Source: Ilumatobacter coccineus YM16-304 (GTDB lineage: Bacteria > Actinomycetota > Acidimicrobiia > Acidimicrobiales > Ilumatobacteraceae). Taken from it: DNA of 64,000 bases. Numbering within the stretch: the stretch's first letter is position 1; each line of letters starts with the position of its first letter. The notes beneath the pieces were generated by a model. It did not search any database. It had not been told where the DNA came from and was given only the letters and a program-made list of their open reading frames with translations. The stretch lies in contig NC_020520.1 of assembly GCF_000348785.1 (NCBI RefSeq), positions 3,720,001-3,784,000 of the forward strand, in the 5' to 3' direction. Of the stretch, positions 43,883 through 55,200 are shown piece by piece. Made by a program: the position numbers and the translations under genes.

Positions 43883-44563
43883 ATGGACCCCGCCTCACTC
43901 ATCGTGCTCGCCCTCGTGGTGTTCGGCGCGCTGCAGGGCTACCGATACCTCCGGAACAAGAAGCGCAAGGAGGCCGCGATCAGCGCGGCGGCAGCGCGCG
44001 GCTATCGGGTCGTGGTCGACCGGGCTGCGGTGCCGTTCAGCGGGTTCGATCTGCTGCGCAAGGGGGACTCGCGACACATCTCGATGCGGTTCACGAAGCC
44101 CGAGGACCGCAACACCGTGTTCGAGTTCACCTACAAGGTGCGCCGGTCCGACGGCGACGGTGGTCACCGGACGTCGACCTACCACCACACGTGCGCGGTC
44201 GTGACGCTTCCGTTCCGTGCCCCGCACACGACGATCGGTCGAGAAGGACTCTTCTCGAAGCTGGCTCGCGCGGTCGGGCGCCGTGACATCGAGGTCGAGT
44301 CGGAGCGGTTCAACAAACGGTTCAAGGTGGACAGTGACGACGAACGCTTCGCCGTCACTCTCCTCGACGGCGCCGCGATCAACTGGTTCCTCGACGAGCA
44401 GGGGTATGCCTCGACGTCCGACTACGAACTCCGAGACGACCTCCTGCTGATCGAGGTCAGCGGGCGTCTCGACCCGAACGCCATGCTCGACTACCTCGAG
44501 TGGGCGGTCACCGTGCCCGAACGTTTCCCACGCGTGTTGCAGACCCTGTACAACAAGGCGTGA
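43883..44563 (+). CDS. DUF3137-like membrane-anchored protein (paralogue 2)
   Basis: 226 residues with one N-terminal helix (ASLIVLALVVFGALQGYRYL), a basic stretch (RNKKRK) and a soluble domain ending in SERFNKRFKVDSDDERFAV and DGAAINWFL. It matches paralogue 1 closely over the soluble part. Starts at 43871 or 43874 are also possible; none has a strong ribosome binding site. The stop overlaps the ATG of lemA (TGATG), so the two are translationally coupled. That coupling supports a joint role, as LemA and DUF3137 proteins are frequent neighbours. Confidence 0.78.
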   Translation: MDPASLIVLALVVFGALQGYRYLRNKKRKEAAISAAAARGYRVVVDRAAVPFSGFDLLRKGDSRHISMRFTKPEDRNTVFEFTYKVRRSDGDGGHRTSTYHHTCAVVTLPFRAPHTTIGREGLFSKLARAVGRRDIEVESERFNKRFKVDSDDERFAVTLLDGAAINWFLDEQGYASTSDYELRDDLLLIEVSGRLDPNAMLDYLEWAVTVPERFPRVLQTLYNKA

Positions 44564-45087
44564 TGATCAACCTGCTCATCGCCGTCGTCGTGGTACTCGG
44601 CGCACTGGCGCTCGCCTACCTGCTCTCGTTCAATCGCCTCGTCGCCGCTCGGCAGGTCGTCGCCGACTCGTGGGCCACGATCGACACCGAACTCGAGCGA
44701 CGTCACGCGCTGATCCCGCCCCTCGTCGAGAGCGTCCGCGGCGCGGCGGCGCACGAACGACGCCTGCTCGACGACCTCGTCGCGAAGGAGCGGTCGGCTG
44801 CCCAGGCGGCTCACACCGCACATGCTCGTTCCGAACCCGAACAGCAGCTCGCGGCCGCTGCTCGCGCCGTGGTCGCACTCCGGGAGCGGTACCCGGCGCT
44901 CGACACGCAACAGAACTTCCTCACGTTGCAGCACGAACTCGCGATGACCGAGGATCGCATCGGGGCAGCCCGGCGCTTCTACAACATCAAGGTCGCCGAG
45001 CTGAATCGTCGCACCGAGGCGTTCCCCTCGAACCTCGTCGCAGCCCGCCACGGATTCGAGCGCGCGGCGTATTTCGATCCCGACTGA
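44563..45087 (+). CDS. LemA family membrane protein
   Basis: 174 residues: one N-terminal helix (INLLIAVVVVLGALALAYLL) followed by a long alpha-helical domain with the LemA hallmarks (RQVVADSWATIDTELERRH, LIPPLVESVRGAAAHER, FLTLQHELAMTEDRIGAARRFYN, ending FPSNLVA). The His in the helix HALIPPLVE region and the FYN triplet are conserved. Molecular role is unresolved. The start overlaps the stop of the DUF3137-like gene. Confidence 0.92.
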   Translation: MINLLIAVVVVLGALALAYLLSFNRLVAARQVVADSWATIDTELERRHALIPPLVESVRGAAAHERRLLDDLVAKERSAAQAAHTAHARSEPEQQLAAAARAVVALRERYPALDTQQNFLTLQHELAMTEDRIGAARRFYNIKVAELNRRTEAFPSNLVAARHGFERAAYFDPD

Positions 45088-45106
45088 CTCTGCTACACCA
45101 GAGCCC

Positions 45107-46159
45107 ATGACGCACCTCCTGACCCGAGTGGCAGCCGAACGGCAGCACGTGCACCTCGATCCGTTGATGGCGCCCGACGAGGCGGCGGCGATCAACGCGG
45201 GGATCCTGGCCGGCGGGCCGTACGGGTTGTACGCGGCCGAGAAGTCGAGCGGCGAACTCGAGTCGAAGGTCGCAGAGCGTTACGACGCCGCGCGGAACTA
45301 CATCACGACCGGCGGCTACGCGGGTGTGCAGGAACCACCGTCGACGCTGATCCGGCGGACGGGCTACTTCCGGTCGACGCTGATGCACGCCGACCGGGTC
45401 GTCGTCCCCGGCTTCGAGGCCCTCAACACGCTGCCGGCGCTGCGTGACGCCGCGCGCTCGATCTACGGCGACAACGGCGGCGAGGCGGTCGTCGCACCGG
45501 CGATCCTCTACCTCAACCTGCTCGTCCCGGGCCAGGAGCTGGCGGTCCACATCGACGTGCCGGAGTTCGCCGGGGCCGAGCGGGCGATCACGCCGCAGTG
45601 GTTGCTCGTCGTGATGCGCGCCAGCGGGCTGTTCGAAGACCTCCGGGTGCCGATCACCACCGGCATCTCGTACTTCGGTGACGCCCCCGGCGGCGCGCTG
45701 CGCTATTTCCCCGACGGGCCCGACGGCGCGCCGCGGCGGTTCGAGGCGACCGACAACACGGCGATGGTGCTCGACACCGACTCCATCTACCACGGCGTCG
45801 AACGGGTCGGCGCCGACGACGAACCCGCGCCGGTCGACATCGTCGCCGGCGCAACGCTGCACCACCACGACGGCGAGTGGGTCATGAGCGCTCCCGACGG
45901 CGAGCGCATCGGCGGCTACCCGGTCGACGCCGTTCGGATCTCGATCTCGTGGAAGGCGTACTGGTTCGAGAACGCCGAGGCTCAGCGCGCCTTCGAGGCG
46001 GCTCGCGGAACGCTCACGATCGCGGAGATCGAGCGGCGTCTACTCGGCGACCTGCGCGAGCGAGGGTTGCTGCGGAGCGACGAGCAACCACAGCTCCCCG
46101 ACATCGTCGATCTGCTGATCGACACGTATCAGCGCTTCCCCGATCTCCGAGCGAACTGA
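45107..46159 (+). CDS. Putative Fe(II)-dependent oxygenase-like protein
   Basis: 350 residues, no signal peptide. Two features suggest a jelly-roll Fe(II)/2-oxoglutarate oxygenase: an H-x-D motif in ELAVHIDVPEF and a distal His in DTDSIYHGVERV about 80 residues on, followed by a late Arg-containing strand (AVRISISWKAYWF). The C-terminal 60 residues are helical (TIAEIERRLLGDLRERGLL). I do not know a closer family. It starts 20 bases after lemA and could be in the same transcript. Function is inferred from motif spacing only. Confidence 0.5.
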   Translation: MTHLLTRVAAERQHVHLDPLMAPDEAAAINAGILAGGPYGLYAAEKSSGELESKVAERYDAARNYITTGGYAGVQEPPSTLIRRTGYFRSTLMHADRVVVPGFEALNTLPALRDAARSIYGDNGGEAVVAPAILYLNLLVPGQELAVHIDVPEFAGAERAITPQWLLVVMRASGLFEDLRVPITTGISYFGDAPGGALRYFPDGPDGAPRRFEATDNTAMVLDTDSIYHGVERVGADDEPAPVDIVAGATLHHHDGEWVMSAPDGERIGGYPVDAVRISISWKAYWFENAEAQRAFEAARGTLTIAEIERRLLGDLRERGLLRSDEQPQLPDIVDLLIDTYQRFPDLRAN

Positions 46160-46191
46160 CGCTCACCGGCGAGGCCGTCGCAGGCGCCACC

Positions 46192-46215
46192 GGCGACACG
46201 GAGATCCGTGTCACC
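46192..46215. terminator. Bidirectional hairpin between convergent genes
   Basis: GGCGACACGGA / GA / TCCGTGTCACC: 11-base arms with one mismatch near the base. It lies in the 75-base gap between the oxygenase-like gene and the LPRTG surface protein gene. No long T-run on either side. Confidence 0.55.
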
Positions 46216-46234
46216 GATGACGCTCGAAGGTGTT

Positions 46235-49200
46235 CTACAGCTTCATCGTGATGACGTCGTCGTCACGGCGACGACGCAGCAGCATCAGCACCGCACCGGC
46301 GGCCAGCAGCAGTGCCGCCATCCGCAGGAGCACGCCGACGCCCGAACCCGTGCGGGGCAGCACCGGCGGGGCCAGACCGAACACGGCGGCCCGGCTGTCT
46401 TCACCCGGTCCGATCGTGACCACGAAGCGACCGTCGGGATTGCCGTCGGGATCGACGGTGAGACCGAGGCCGTGGGGGAACGTGTCGGGGTCGAGCACGA
46501 CCGTGTACGTGCCGGGTGGCAGATCGTCGAACAGGAAGTTGCCGTCCTCGTCGGTCTCGGTGGTGGCGACGACGTTGCCGTCTTCGTCGAGCAGCGTGAC
46601 CGTGACGCCCGAAGCGCCGCCTTCACCGGCGTCTTGGACACCGTTGTTGTTCATGTCGATGAAGATGGTCCGGCCGATCGAGCCCGGCTCGACGAACGGG
46701 AAGTCGACGTTCGGCGGCGTCGGGTCGCTCGCGGTGACCGTGACGTCGACGCTGGTCGGCGCCGTCGGGATGTAGCCGTCGGGCTGATCCTCCATCAGGA
46801 TCTCGACGGTGTAGTCGCCGACGGGGAGGCCGGTGACCTCGTAGCCGCCGTCAGGGCCGCTGGTCGTGACGATGACGAGGGGTCCGTCGGGCCCGTCGTA
46901 GGTGATGGTGATCGTCACGTTCGGGATTCCCGAGCCGTCGCCTTCGTCGATGACCGTGCCGGTGATGACACCGTCGCCGGCGATGGCGAAGTCCTGGTCG
47001 ACGTCGTTCTCCCCTGCCTCGAGGTCGATCGTCGACACGCTCGGGTCGTCGCCGTCGGCGTCGGAGGTCGGCACGGTCCCCGGCAACAGCGTCCCCGGGT
47101 CGACCGCGACCTGCGTCGGGCCGGAGGGAAGGCCGGTCACCGTGTAGGTGCCGTCGGGCGCCGTGGTGGTGACGATGACGAGATCGTCGTCGGTGCCGAG
47201 TTCGCCGTCGGAACCCGACGACGTGACGGTGACGGTGACGCCACCGACGCCCGGTTCTCCGCTGTCTTGCACGCCGTCGTCGTCGACGTCGAGGAAGACC
47301 GTGTCACCGACGCTGGCGCTGCCGATGAACGGGAAGTCCTGGTCGAGGTCGTCTTCGCCGGGAGCCAACGTCGTGGCCGACGAGGTGGCACCGGTGAGCC
47401 CGCCGGGCACGCCCGACAGTTCGACGGTGTACTCGCCTGCCGGCAGGTTCTCGACGAGGTAGCTGCCATCGTCGGCGACCGTGGTCGTGTAGACGACATC
47501 GTCGTCGCCGCCGGCAACGCCGTCGGGTCCGAGCCAGGTGATCGTGACCGTGACGCCTTCGAGTCCTGGTTCGCCGTCGTCGAGGAATCCGTCGTCGTTC
47601 AGGTCGAGCCACACCGTGTCACCGATCGAGCCGGTGCCGGTGTAGGCGAAGTCCTGGTCGAGGTCGACCTCTCCGTCGGCGAGCGTGACCGTGCTCGTGC
47701 CGTCGGCTCCGCCATCGGCGTCGACCGTGGCCTCCAGACCCGGCAGGATGTCGCCCTCGTCGGGGGTGACGCTGTAGGTGCCGGCGGGGAGACCGGTGAC
47801 GTTGTACACGCCGTCGCTGTTGGTCGGGTCGGTCGGGATGACGACGTCGTCGCCGCCGCCGGCAACGCCGTCGGGTCCGAACCAGACCACGACCACGTCG
47901 ACGCCGTCGAGGCGTGGTTCGGTCGCTGCGCCGTCGTCGACGCCATCGTCGTCGACGTCGAAGTAGAGCGTGTCGCCGAGTGCGGCGGTTCCCTGGTAGC
48001 CGAAGTCCTGCTCGTCGTTGGGGACGCCACCGGAGATGGTGACCGCCGCGGTGCTGTCGCCGGCGCCGACGGCGCTGTCGGGGTCGCCGGTGTTGACGGC
48101 GGTGTCGACGATCCCGCCGACCACGGTGACGATGTAGTCGCCGTCGGGCAGGTTGTCGAAGCTGTACATGCCGTCGGCGTTGGTCACGGTGGTGAACGTG
48201 CCCTGATCGCCGGTGAGCGTCACGGTCTGTCCGGGCACGCCCGGCTCGTCGCCGGTCTGCTCGCCGTCACCGTCGAGATCGATGAAGATCGTGTCGCCGA
48301 TCGAGGCGACGCCGGCGTAGCCGAAGTCGGTGGTGTCGTGGACGTCGTCGACGCCCAGGACGACCGGCGTCGACGAGTTGTTGTTGCCGTCCTCGTCGAC
48401 CGTGTTCGTCACCGCGACCGGCAGACCGCCGGTCGGCGTGGTGTCGACATCGACCTGGAACTGTCCGGCCGGGAGGCCGGTGAACTCGTAGAAGCCGTCG
48501 GTGTCGGTGAAGGTGGTGAACATCTCGTCGTCGGCGTCGCCGAAGATCCCGTTCTCGCCTTCCCAGGTGAGCGTGACGACGACGCCGGCGAGGCCGGGCT
48601 CGTCGCCGTTTCCACCCACCTGCTGGGTGCCGTCACGGTCACGATCGAAGAAGATCGTGTCGCCGATGGACGAACTGCCCTGGTAACCGAAGTCGACGGT
48701 GTCGATGTCTTCGGCCGCGCCGAGGGTGACCGGCGTCGAACCGTCGGGCGTCGTGATGTCGCCGTCGAGGTCGAACGACGGGGTGAGGCCGTCGGGCAAC
48801 GAGGCCGGGTCGACCGTGACGACGTACTCGCCGGCGGGGAGACCCTCGAAGCTGTAGTTGCCGTTGGCGTCGGTGACCACGGCGATGACGACGTCGTCGG
48901 CACCGTTGGCACCGCCGACGATCCCATCGGGGCCGCCCCACGTGAGGTTCACGGTGACGCCTTCGAGGCCGACTTCTTGGCCGTTGATCGTGCCGTCGCC
49001 GTCGAGGTCGAGCCACACGGTGTCACCGATCGACGAGTCGCCGGCGAGACCGAAGTCCTGCGCCACGTTCAGGCCGGTGTGCCCGGCGAGTTCGGCGTTG
49101 CCGTCGGCGCCCGGAAGCCCGGTGTCGGGGTCGTAGGTGTTGGTGAAGCCGGCAGGCAGGCCACCCGTCAGTTCGACGGCGTAGTTGCCCTCGGGGATGT

Positions 49201-52200
49201 CGTTGACCATCCAGTTGCCGTCGCCACTTGTGGTGGTGACGAACACCTCGTCGTCGGGGTCGGGGTCGCCGGGCAGGTCGCGAACGCCGTCGAGACCGAA
49301 GTAGGTGACGGTGACCTCGACGCCGTTGATGCCCGGTTCGCGCGGGCTGCCCGGAGTCGCCTCGTCCTGAACGCCGTCGCGGTCGAAGTCCCACCAGACG
49401 CGGTCGCCGAGCCCGGCTTCGACGTCGTAGCCGAAGTCCTGGTCATCGTTGTCTTCGCCCGCTGCGAGCGTGACCGAGGAGCTGCTGTCGCCGACGTCGG
49501 GCTCGCCCGGTACGTCGGGATCGTCGGAGTTGACGGCCGTGGTCGGAATGCCGTTCGTGACCTCGACGGTGTAGTCGCCCGCCGGAAGACCGGTGAAGTC
49601 GTACTCGCCATCGGAGCCGGCGATCTGCGTGACGACGATGTCGTCGGCTGCGCCAGCGCCGCCGAGGATGCCGTCGGCACCGGCGAACGTGAGCGTCACT
49701 TCGACGCCGGCGATGCCGGGCTCGTCGAGCGGTGCGCCGCGGACGCCGTCGCCGTCACGGTCGAAGTAGACCAGGTCGCCGATCGACCCGGTTCCGGCGT
49801 AGCCGAAGTCCTGGAGGTCGTTGTCGGTGGCGCCGGGCAGGTTGACGAAGCTGATGTCGTTCGGCGTCGCCGTGCCGCCATCGGCGTCGTACGTGTTGTC
49901 CATGCCGGCAGGCAGGGTCGAGGTGATGACCTCGACGCTGTAGTCGCCGTTCGGCAGTCGGTCGACCGAGTAGTCACCGGCGGCGCCGGTCGTCTCGGTG
50001 GAGATGACGATGTCGTCGGCTGCGCCTGCGCCACCGAGGATGCCGTCGGCTCCCGCGTAGGTGATGCGGACGTCGACGCCCGCGAGGCGTGGTTCGTCGG
50101 CGACCGGGTCGATGACCCCGTCACGGTTCATGTCCCACCAGATGGTGTCGCCGAGCGCGTTGTCGCCCTCGTAGCCGAAGTCCTGATCGAGGTCGTCGAC
50201 GCCGCCGGCGATGACCACGTCGGACTGGTTCGGCGTGCCACCGTCCGGATCTTCGGAGTTGGAAGCATCGTCGGTGATGCCGCCGACGACCGTGACGCGG
50301 AACTCTCCGTCGGGCAGGTTCGTGAACTCGTACTCGCCGTTGGCGTCGGTCACCGTGGCCAGCACGATGTCGTCGGGCGTGCCGAGCGTGCCGTCGGCAC
50401 CTTCGAAGTTGAGGGTCACCGTCTGCCCGGGCACGCCGGGCTCGCCGGTGGCCGCCTGTTCGGCGTTGCCGTCGAGATCGAGGTAGACGGTGTCGCCGAT
50501 CGTGGCCGACCCGTTGTAGCCGAAGTCGGCGGTGTCGTGATCGTCGGCGGCTCCGAGGGTGACGGGCGTCGACGAGTCGTTGTCGCCGTCTTCGTCATCG
50601 GTGTTCGTCATCCCGGCAGGAAGGCCGGCGATGACGTTGACCTCGTACTCGCCTTCGGGCAAACCATCGAAGAGATAGTTGCCGTCGCTGTCGGTGAGCG
50701 TGGTGTAGGTGGCGTTGTCGTCGGTGGTGAGGAGGTCGCCGTCGGGGCCGGCCCACACGAGTTGGACGGTGACGCCTTCGAGACCGGGCTCGTCGGTGCT
50801 GTCGCCGGGCGTGTCCTGGTCGCCATCGCCGTTGCGGTCCCAGTAGATGGTGTCGCCGATCGACGAGTCACCCTGGTAGCCGAAGTCGACGGTGTCGAGA
50901 TCTTCCGCGGTTCCGAGCGTCACGACCGCCGTGCTCGACGGTGTGGTCGTTCCGTTGACCACGTCGTAGGTCACCGACACGTTGCCGGGCAGCGTCGCGG
51001 TGTCGACCTCGACCTCGTACGTGCCGGCGGGAAGACCGACGACCGAGTACAGGCCGTCGTCATCGGTGACTCGAGTGAACACTTCGTTGTCGCCAGTGGT
51101 ACCGAGGTCGCCGTCGGGGCCGGCCCAGGTGACGGTGACGGTGACATCGGGGATGCCCGTCTCGTCGCCGTTGATCGTGCCGTCGCCATCGCGATCGAGC
51201 CAGATGGTGTCGCCGATCGACGAGTTGCCGGCGTAGCCGAAGTCCTGGTCGTCGTCGAGGGTCGTCAGCGTCGTGCTGCTGGTGCTCGGTGTGGCGATGC
51301 CGTCGTCGTCGTAGGTCTGGTCGAAGCCGGCCGGAATGCCTGCGGTGACCGCAACCGTGTATTCCCCATCGGGGATGTTGGTGATCGACCAGTCGCCGTC
51401 GCCACTCGTGGTGGTGGTGAAGACGAGGTCGTCTCCGCCGGCGGCGAGGCCGTCGGGGCCGAGGTAGGTGACCGTGATGGTCGCGCCGTTGATGCCGGGT
51501 TCACCGGCATCTTGCACGCCGTCTCGGTCGAGGTCCCACCAGACGCGGTCGCCGATCTCGGAGTCCGCGGAGTAGCCGAAGTCCTGATCCTCGTCGTCGA
51601 CGGTCAGTGCCACGACGCTGGTGCTGTCGCCGGTTCCGGCGGTGTCGGGGTCGTCGGAGTTGACCGATCCACTCGGGAGCGGGCCGGTGACCGTGACGCG
51701 GTAGTCCTCGGGCGGCAGGTTGGCGAAGCCGTACTCACCGTTGGTGTCGGTGACGTCGGTGAAGACGATGTCGTCGGCGTTGCCGAGGATGCCGTCGGCG
51801 CCCGCGTAGGTCAGCGTGACCGTGACGCCTTCGAGGCCGGGCTCGCCGGTGACTGCCTGGTCGCCGCTGCCGTCGCGATCGAGATAGACGGTGTCGCCGA
51901 TCGTGAGCGAGCCGGCAGCGCCGAAGTCCTGGGTGAGGTCGTCCACGCCTGGGCCGGTGGCCGTGAGCGTGGTCGTCGACACGCCGTCGGCGGTGCCGGC
52001 GTCGGGGTCGGAGACGAACGACATGCCGGTCGGCAGGTCGCTGCCGTCGACCGTGATCTGGAAGTCGCCCGCGGGCAACTGCTCGAAGAGGTACGCCCCG
52101 GTCGCCGTGGTGGTGTCGGTGTAGGTGACGTTGTCGCCGGGGGTTCCCAGGTCGTTGTCGGGACCGGCCCACACGAGGGTCACGTCGATGCCGCCGAGGC

Positions 52201-55200
52201 CAGGCTCGGGACTGTTCTGCGCCCCGCTGAGGTCTTGGTCGAACCAGACGAGGTTGCCGATCGAGCCGCTGCCGGTGAATCCGGCGTCGACGTCGTCACG
52301 GTCGCCGTTCTGGGCGAGCGTGCCGTCCCAGTCGCCGTCGGGCGATGCGAGCAGGTCGTCGAGGTCCCACGAGGGACTCATACCTGCCGGTACGTCGGTG
52401 CTGTCGACGTCGACCCGGTAGGCGCCGCCGGGCAGTTCGATGACCTGCCAGTCGCCATTGCCCGAGGTGATGGCGGTGAACGTCTCGTCGTCGCCACCAC
52501 CGGCGACGCCGTTGGGGCCGAAATAGGTCACGGTGATGTCGACGCCGTTGAGGCCCGGCTCGCCCAGATCCTGGACGCCGTCGCCGTTGATGTCGTACCA
52601 GACGCGATCGCCGATGCGAGCCAGGTCGAGTTCGATGTTGACGGTGTCGGGAGTGACGTCGTAGTCACCGGCGCCGTACTCGCGGTAGGCGATGGTCGGG
52701 TTCGCCGTCCGAGTCGTTTCGGGATGACCGAAGTACTGCGGGATGTCGGCGGTGTTGGTCACTTCGAAGCCGGACACGACTTCGTCGGCAGGGCCGAGCG
52801 TGTTCGGGATGTCGAGTGTGTAGGTGAGCGTGATCGCGTTGGCCGCGCCCGGTTGGATCGGGCCGGCGATGAACCAGCCGAGCGTGCCGTCGCTCTGGTC
52901 ACCATCGGTGAGCGCTGACGTCGAGACGCCTGCCGCCGGCGTGAAGTCGGTGAGCCGGCTGTCGGGGGTGTCGGTCACCACGACGTCGTACGCCGGGGAG
53001 GTTCCGGTGTTCTCGACGCGGACGGTGAACGTGGCGGTGTCGCCGGGCTGGTGGCGTCGGGTGTCGGAGTCGCCGGTCTGTCCGGCGATGTCCTTGTCGA
53101 TCACGAGCGTGGGTTCGACCACGCCGACCGTGCCGACCCGCTCGGCGGATTCGTTGTCGAACGGTCCGGCGGGGATACCGGTCGGCGTGCCCGCGATCTT
53201 GTTCGTGATGTTGTGGAGCGAGCGAGCCGAGTTGTCGAGGTCGGCGGGAGCGACCACGTTGACGTCATCGTCGAGCACACGGACGCGGTAGACGAGCGTG
53301 ATCGTCTGTGCCTCGGGTGAGCCGGGGTTGACGTCGCCGACGTAGAAGCCGATCGTGCCGGTGTCGCCGTCAGCGCTCAGTTCCGATGCTGACCGAGCCG
53401 GGGCACATGGCGCCGCCGCCGGCTCGCTGCACGAGACCGAGACGAGAGATTCGTACTCGGTTCCGGCGGGCAGGTCGTCGAGGATCGTGAGGTCGTAGCC
53501 GATCACGTCGGCGGGGATGCCGACGGTGACGGTGTAGTCGACCGTGTCACCCACGGTGGCGGTCGTCGGATCGGCAGTCTTGGTGAGCACCGAGATGCTG
53601 GGAGCGACCACCGTGTCGGTTGCGCTGGCCGTGTAGGTGCGCTCGTCCGGGTCGGCTCCGGGCATCGAGGTCGCGGTGAGGTCGACGTTGTTCGTGAGTC
53701 GGATGTCGCCGGTGAGCGGGTTGTTGATGCGGGTGTCGTAGACGATCGTCACCGGACTCCCGGCGCTCACCGTCGCGAGGCCCGCGATGTCGGCCTGGTC
53801 CCAGGTGATCGTCCGTGTGCCGAGGTCCCATTCGCCACCGCTGGCGACGGTTCCGCCGTCGGCCACGTCTGCGGCAGGGCCGGGTCCGACCAGTGGAATC
53901 ACGTCATCGGGCAGGGTGTCGACGATGACCACGTCGTTGGCTGCCGATCCGGTCGTGGCGACCGTGAGGGTGTACTGGACGAACTCGCCCGGGGTGACGA
54001 GGTCGTCACCGGTGTTGTTGGCCTTCGAGACGGTCGGAGACGGCTCCACGATGTTGGTCGACGCATTCGCGGTGCGGTTGCCGGCACTCCAGACGAGCCG
54101 TGCCACGTTGTTCCTCGAGCCCGGTCCGACGTTTCCCGGCACGTCGGTGACGGTGGTCGTGAGGGTGAAGACGAACACGTCGCTGCCGGCGTTGTTGGTG
54201 TACGGGGAGGGCAGCGTCAACGTGAAGCCGGTGGCGTCGCTCACGAACGTTCCCGGTGCGGCGCCGCCGTTGAGCGTGACGGTGGCGTTGTCGAGTCGGA
54301 TGCCGGCCGGCATCGTGTCGCTGATCACGCCGCTGGTCGTGGTGGTGCCACCGGGGATCGTGGCCGTGACGGTGTAGGTGATCGTCTCGCCGATCGTCGC
54401 CTGGCTCGCCGCGTTGTTACCGGTCTGCGTGGTCCCGGTGGTGCGGGTCTTGGCGATCGTCGCGTCGACGATCTGGATGGTGTCGGTGGCGGTCTCGCCC
54501 GAGGTCCAGTCGTTGGGCGTGCCGGTGTTCGTGGCGGTCTGGTAGTCGACGAGGGTCGCCGTGTTGGTGAGGCTGGTGTTCGGGTTGAGCGTGATCGGGA
54601 GCAACACCGAGTAGGTCAGCGCGGTGCTTCCCGGGGTCTCGACGACGCCCGATCCGACCGGTGCCTCTTCGGTTGCGGCTGCGATGTCGATGCCGGTCCA
54701 GGTGATGGTCGACGTGCCGGACGGACACGTGACCGCCGCCGGCGCTCCGACCGCGGTGAGGGTGACGTCGTCACACGTGATCCCGGCGGGGAGCGCGTCG
54801 GTGATCGTGGCGTTGTCGGCGTCGAGGAAGCCCTGGTTGGTGACCGTGACGGTGTAGTCGACCGTCTCGCCTCCGAGGAAGCGACCACCGGGTGTGTGTC
54901 CCTTGGCGATCGAGAGTACGGGTTCGACGTAGCGAGCATCGGCGTCGCTGCGATCCTGGAACAGGCTGTTCGCCGTGTTCTGGTAGCTGAACTTCATCAG
55001 GTTGCGGGTGATGTCGGCGTTCGTGAGTGCGGCACCACCGGTGATCAGCGTCGACACGACGACTTCGAAGGTCGATCCGACGGGTTCGGCATCTTCGAGG
55101 TCCCAGATGAGGATTCCTTCGGCGATGTCATCGACAGTCGAGGTGAAGTTCACACCGGCGGGAGCGCCGCCGCCGCCGGGAACGCCGAAGTCGTTGTTCG

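Noticed and set aside
46208-52918. A 2,236-codon open frame on the plus strand opposite the LPRTG surface protein gene.
   Set aside because: Same cause: antisense of SdrD-B repeats with Gly/Asp/Val codons. The translated sequence is Val/Asp/Arg low complexity without known motifs.
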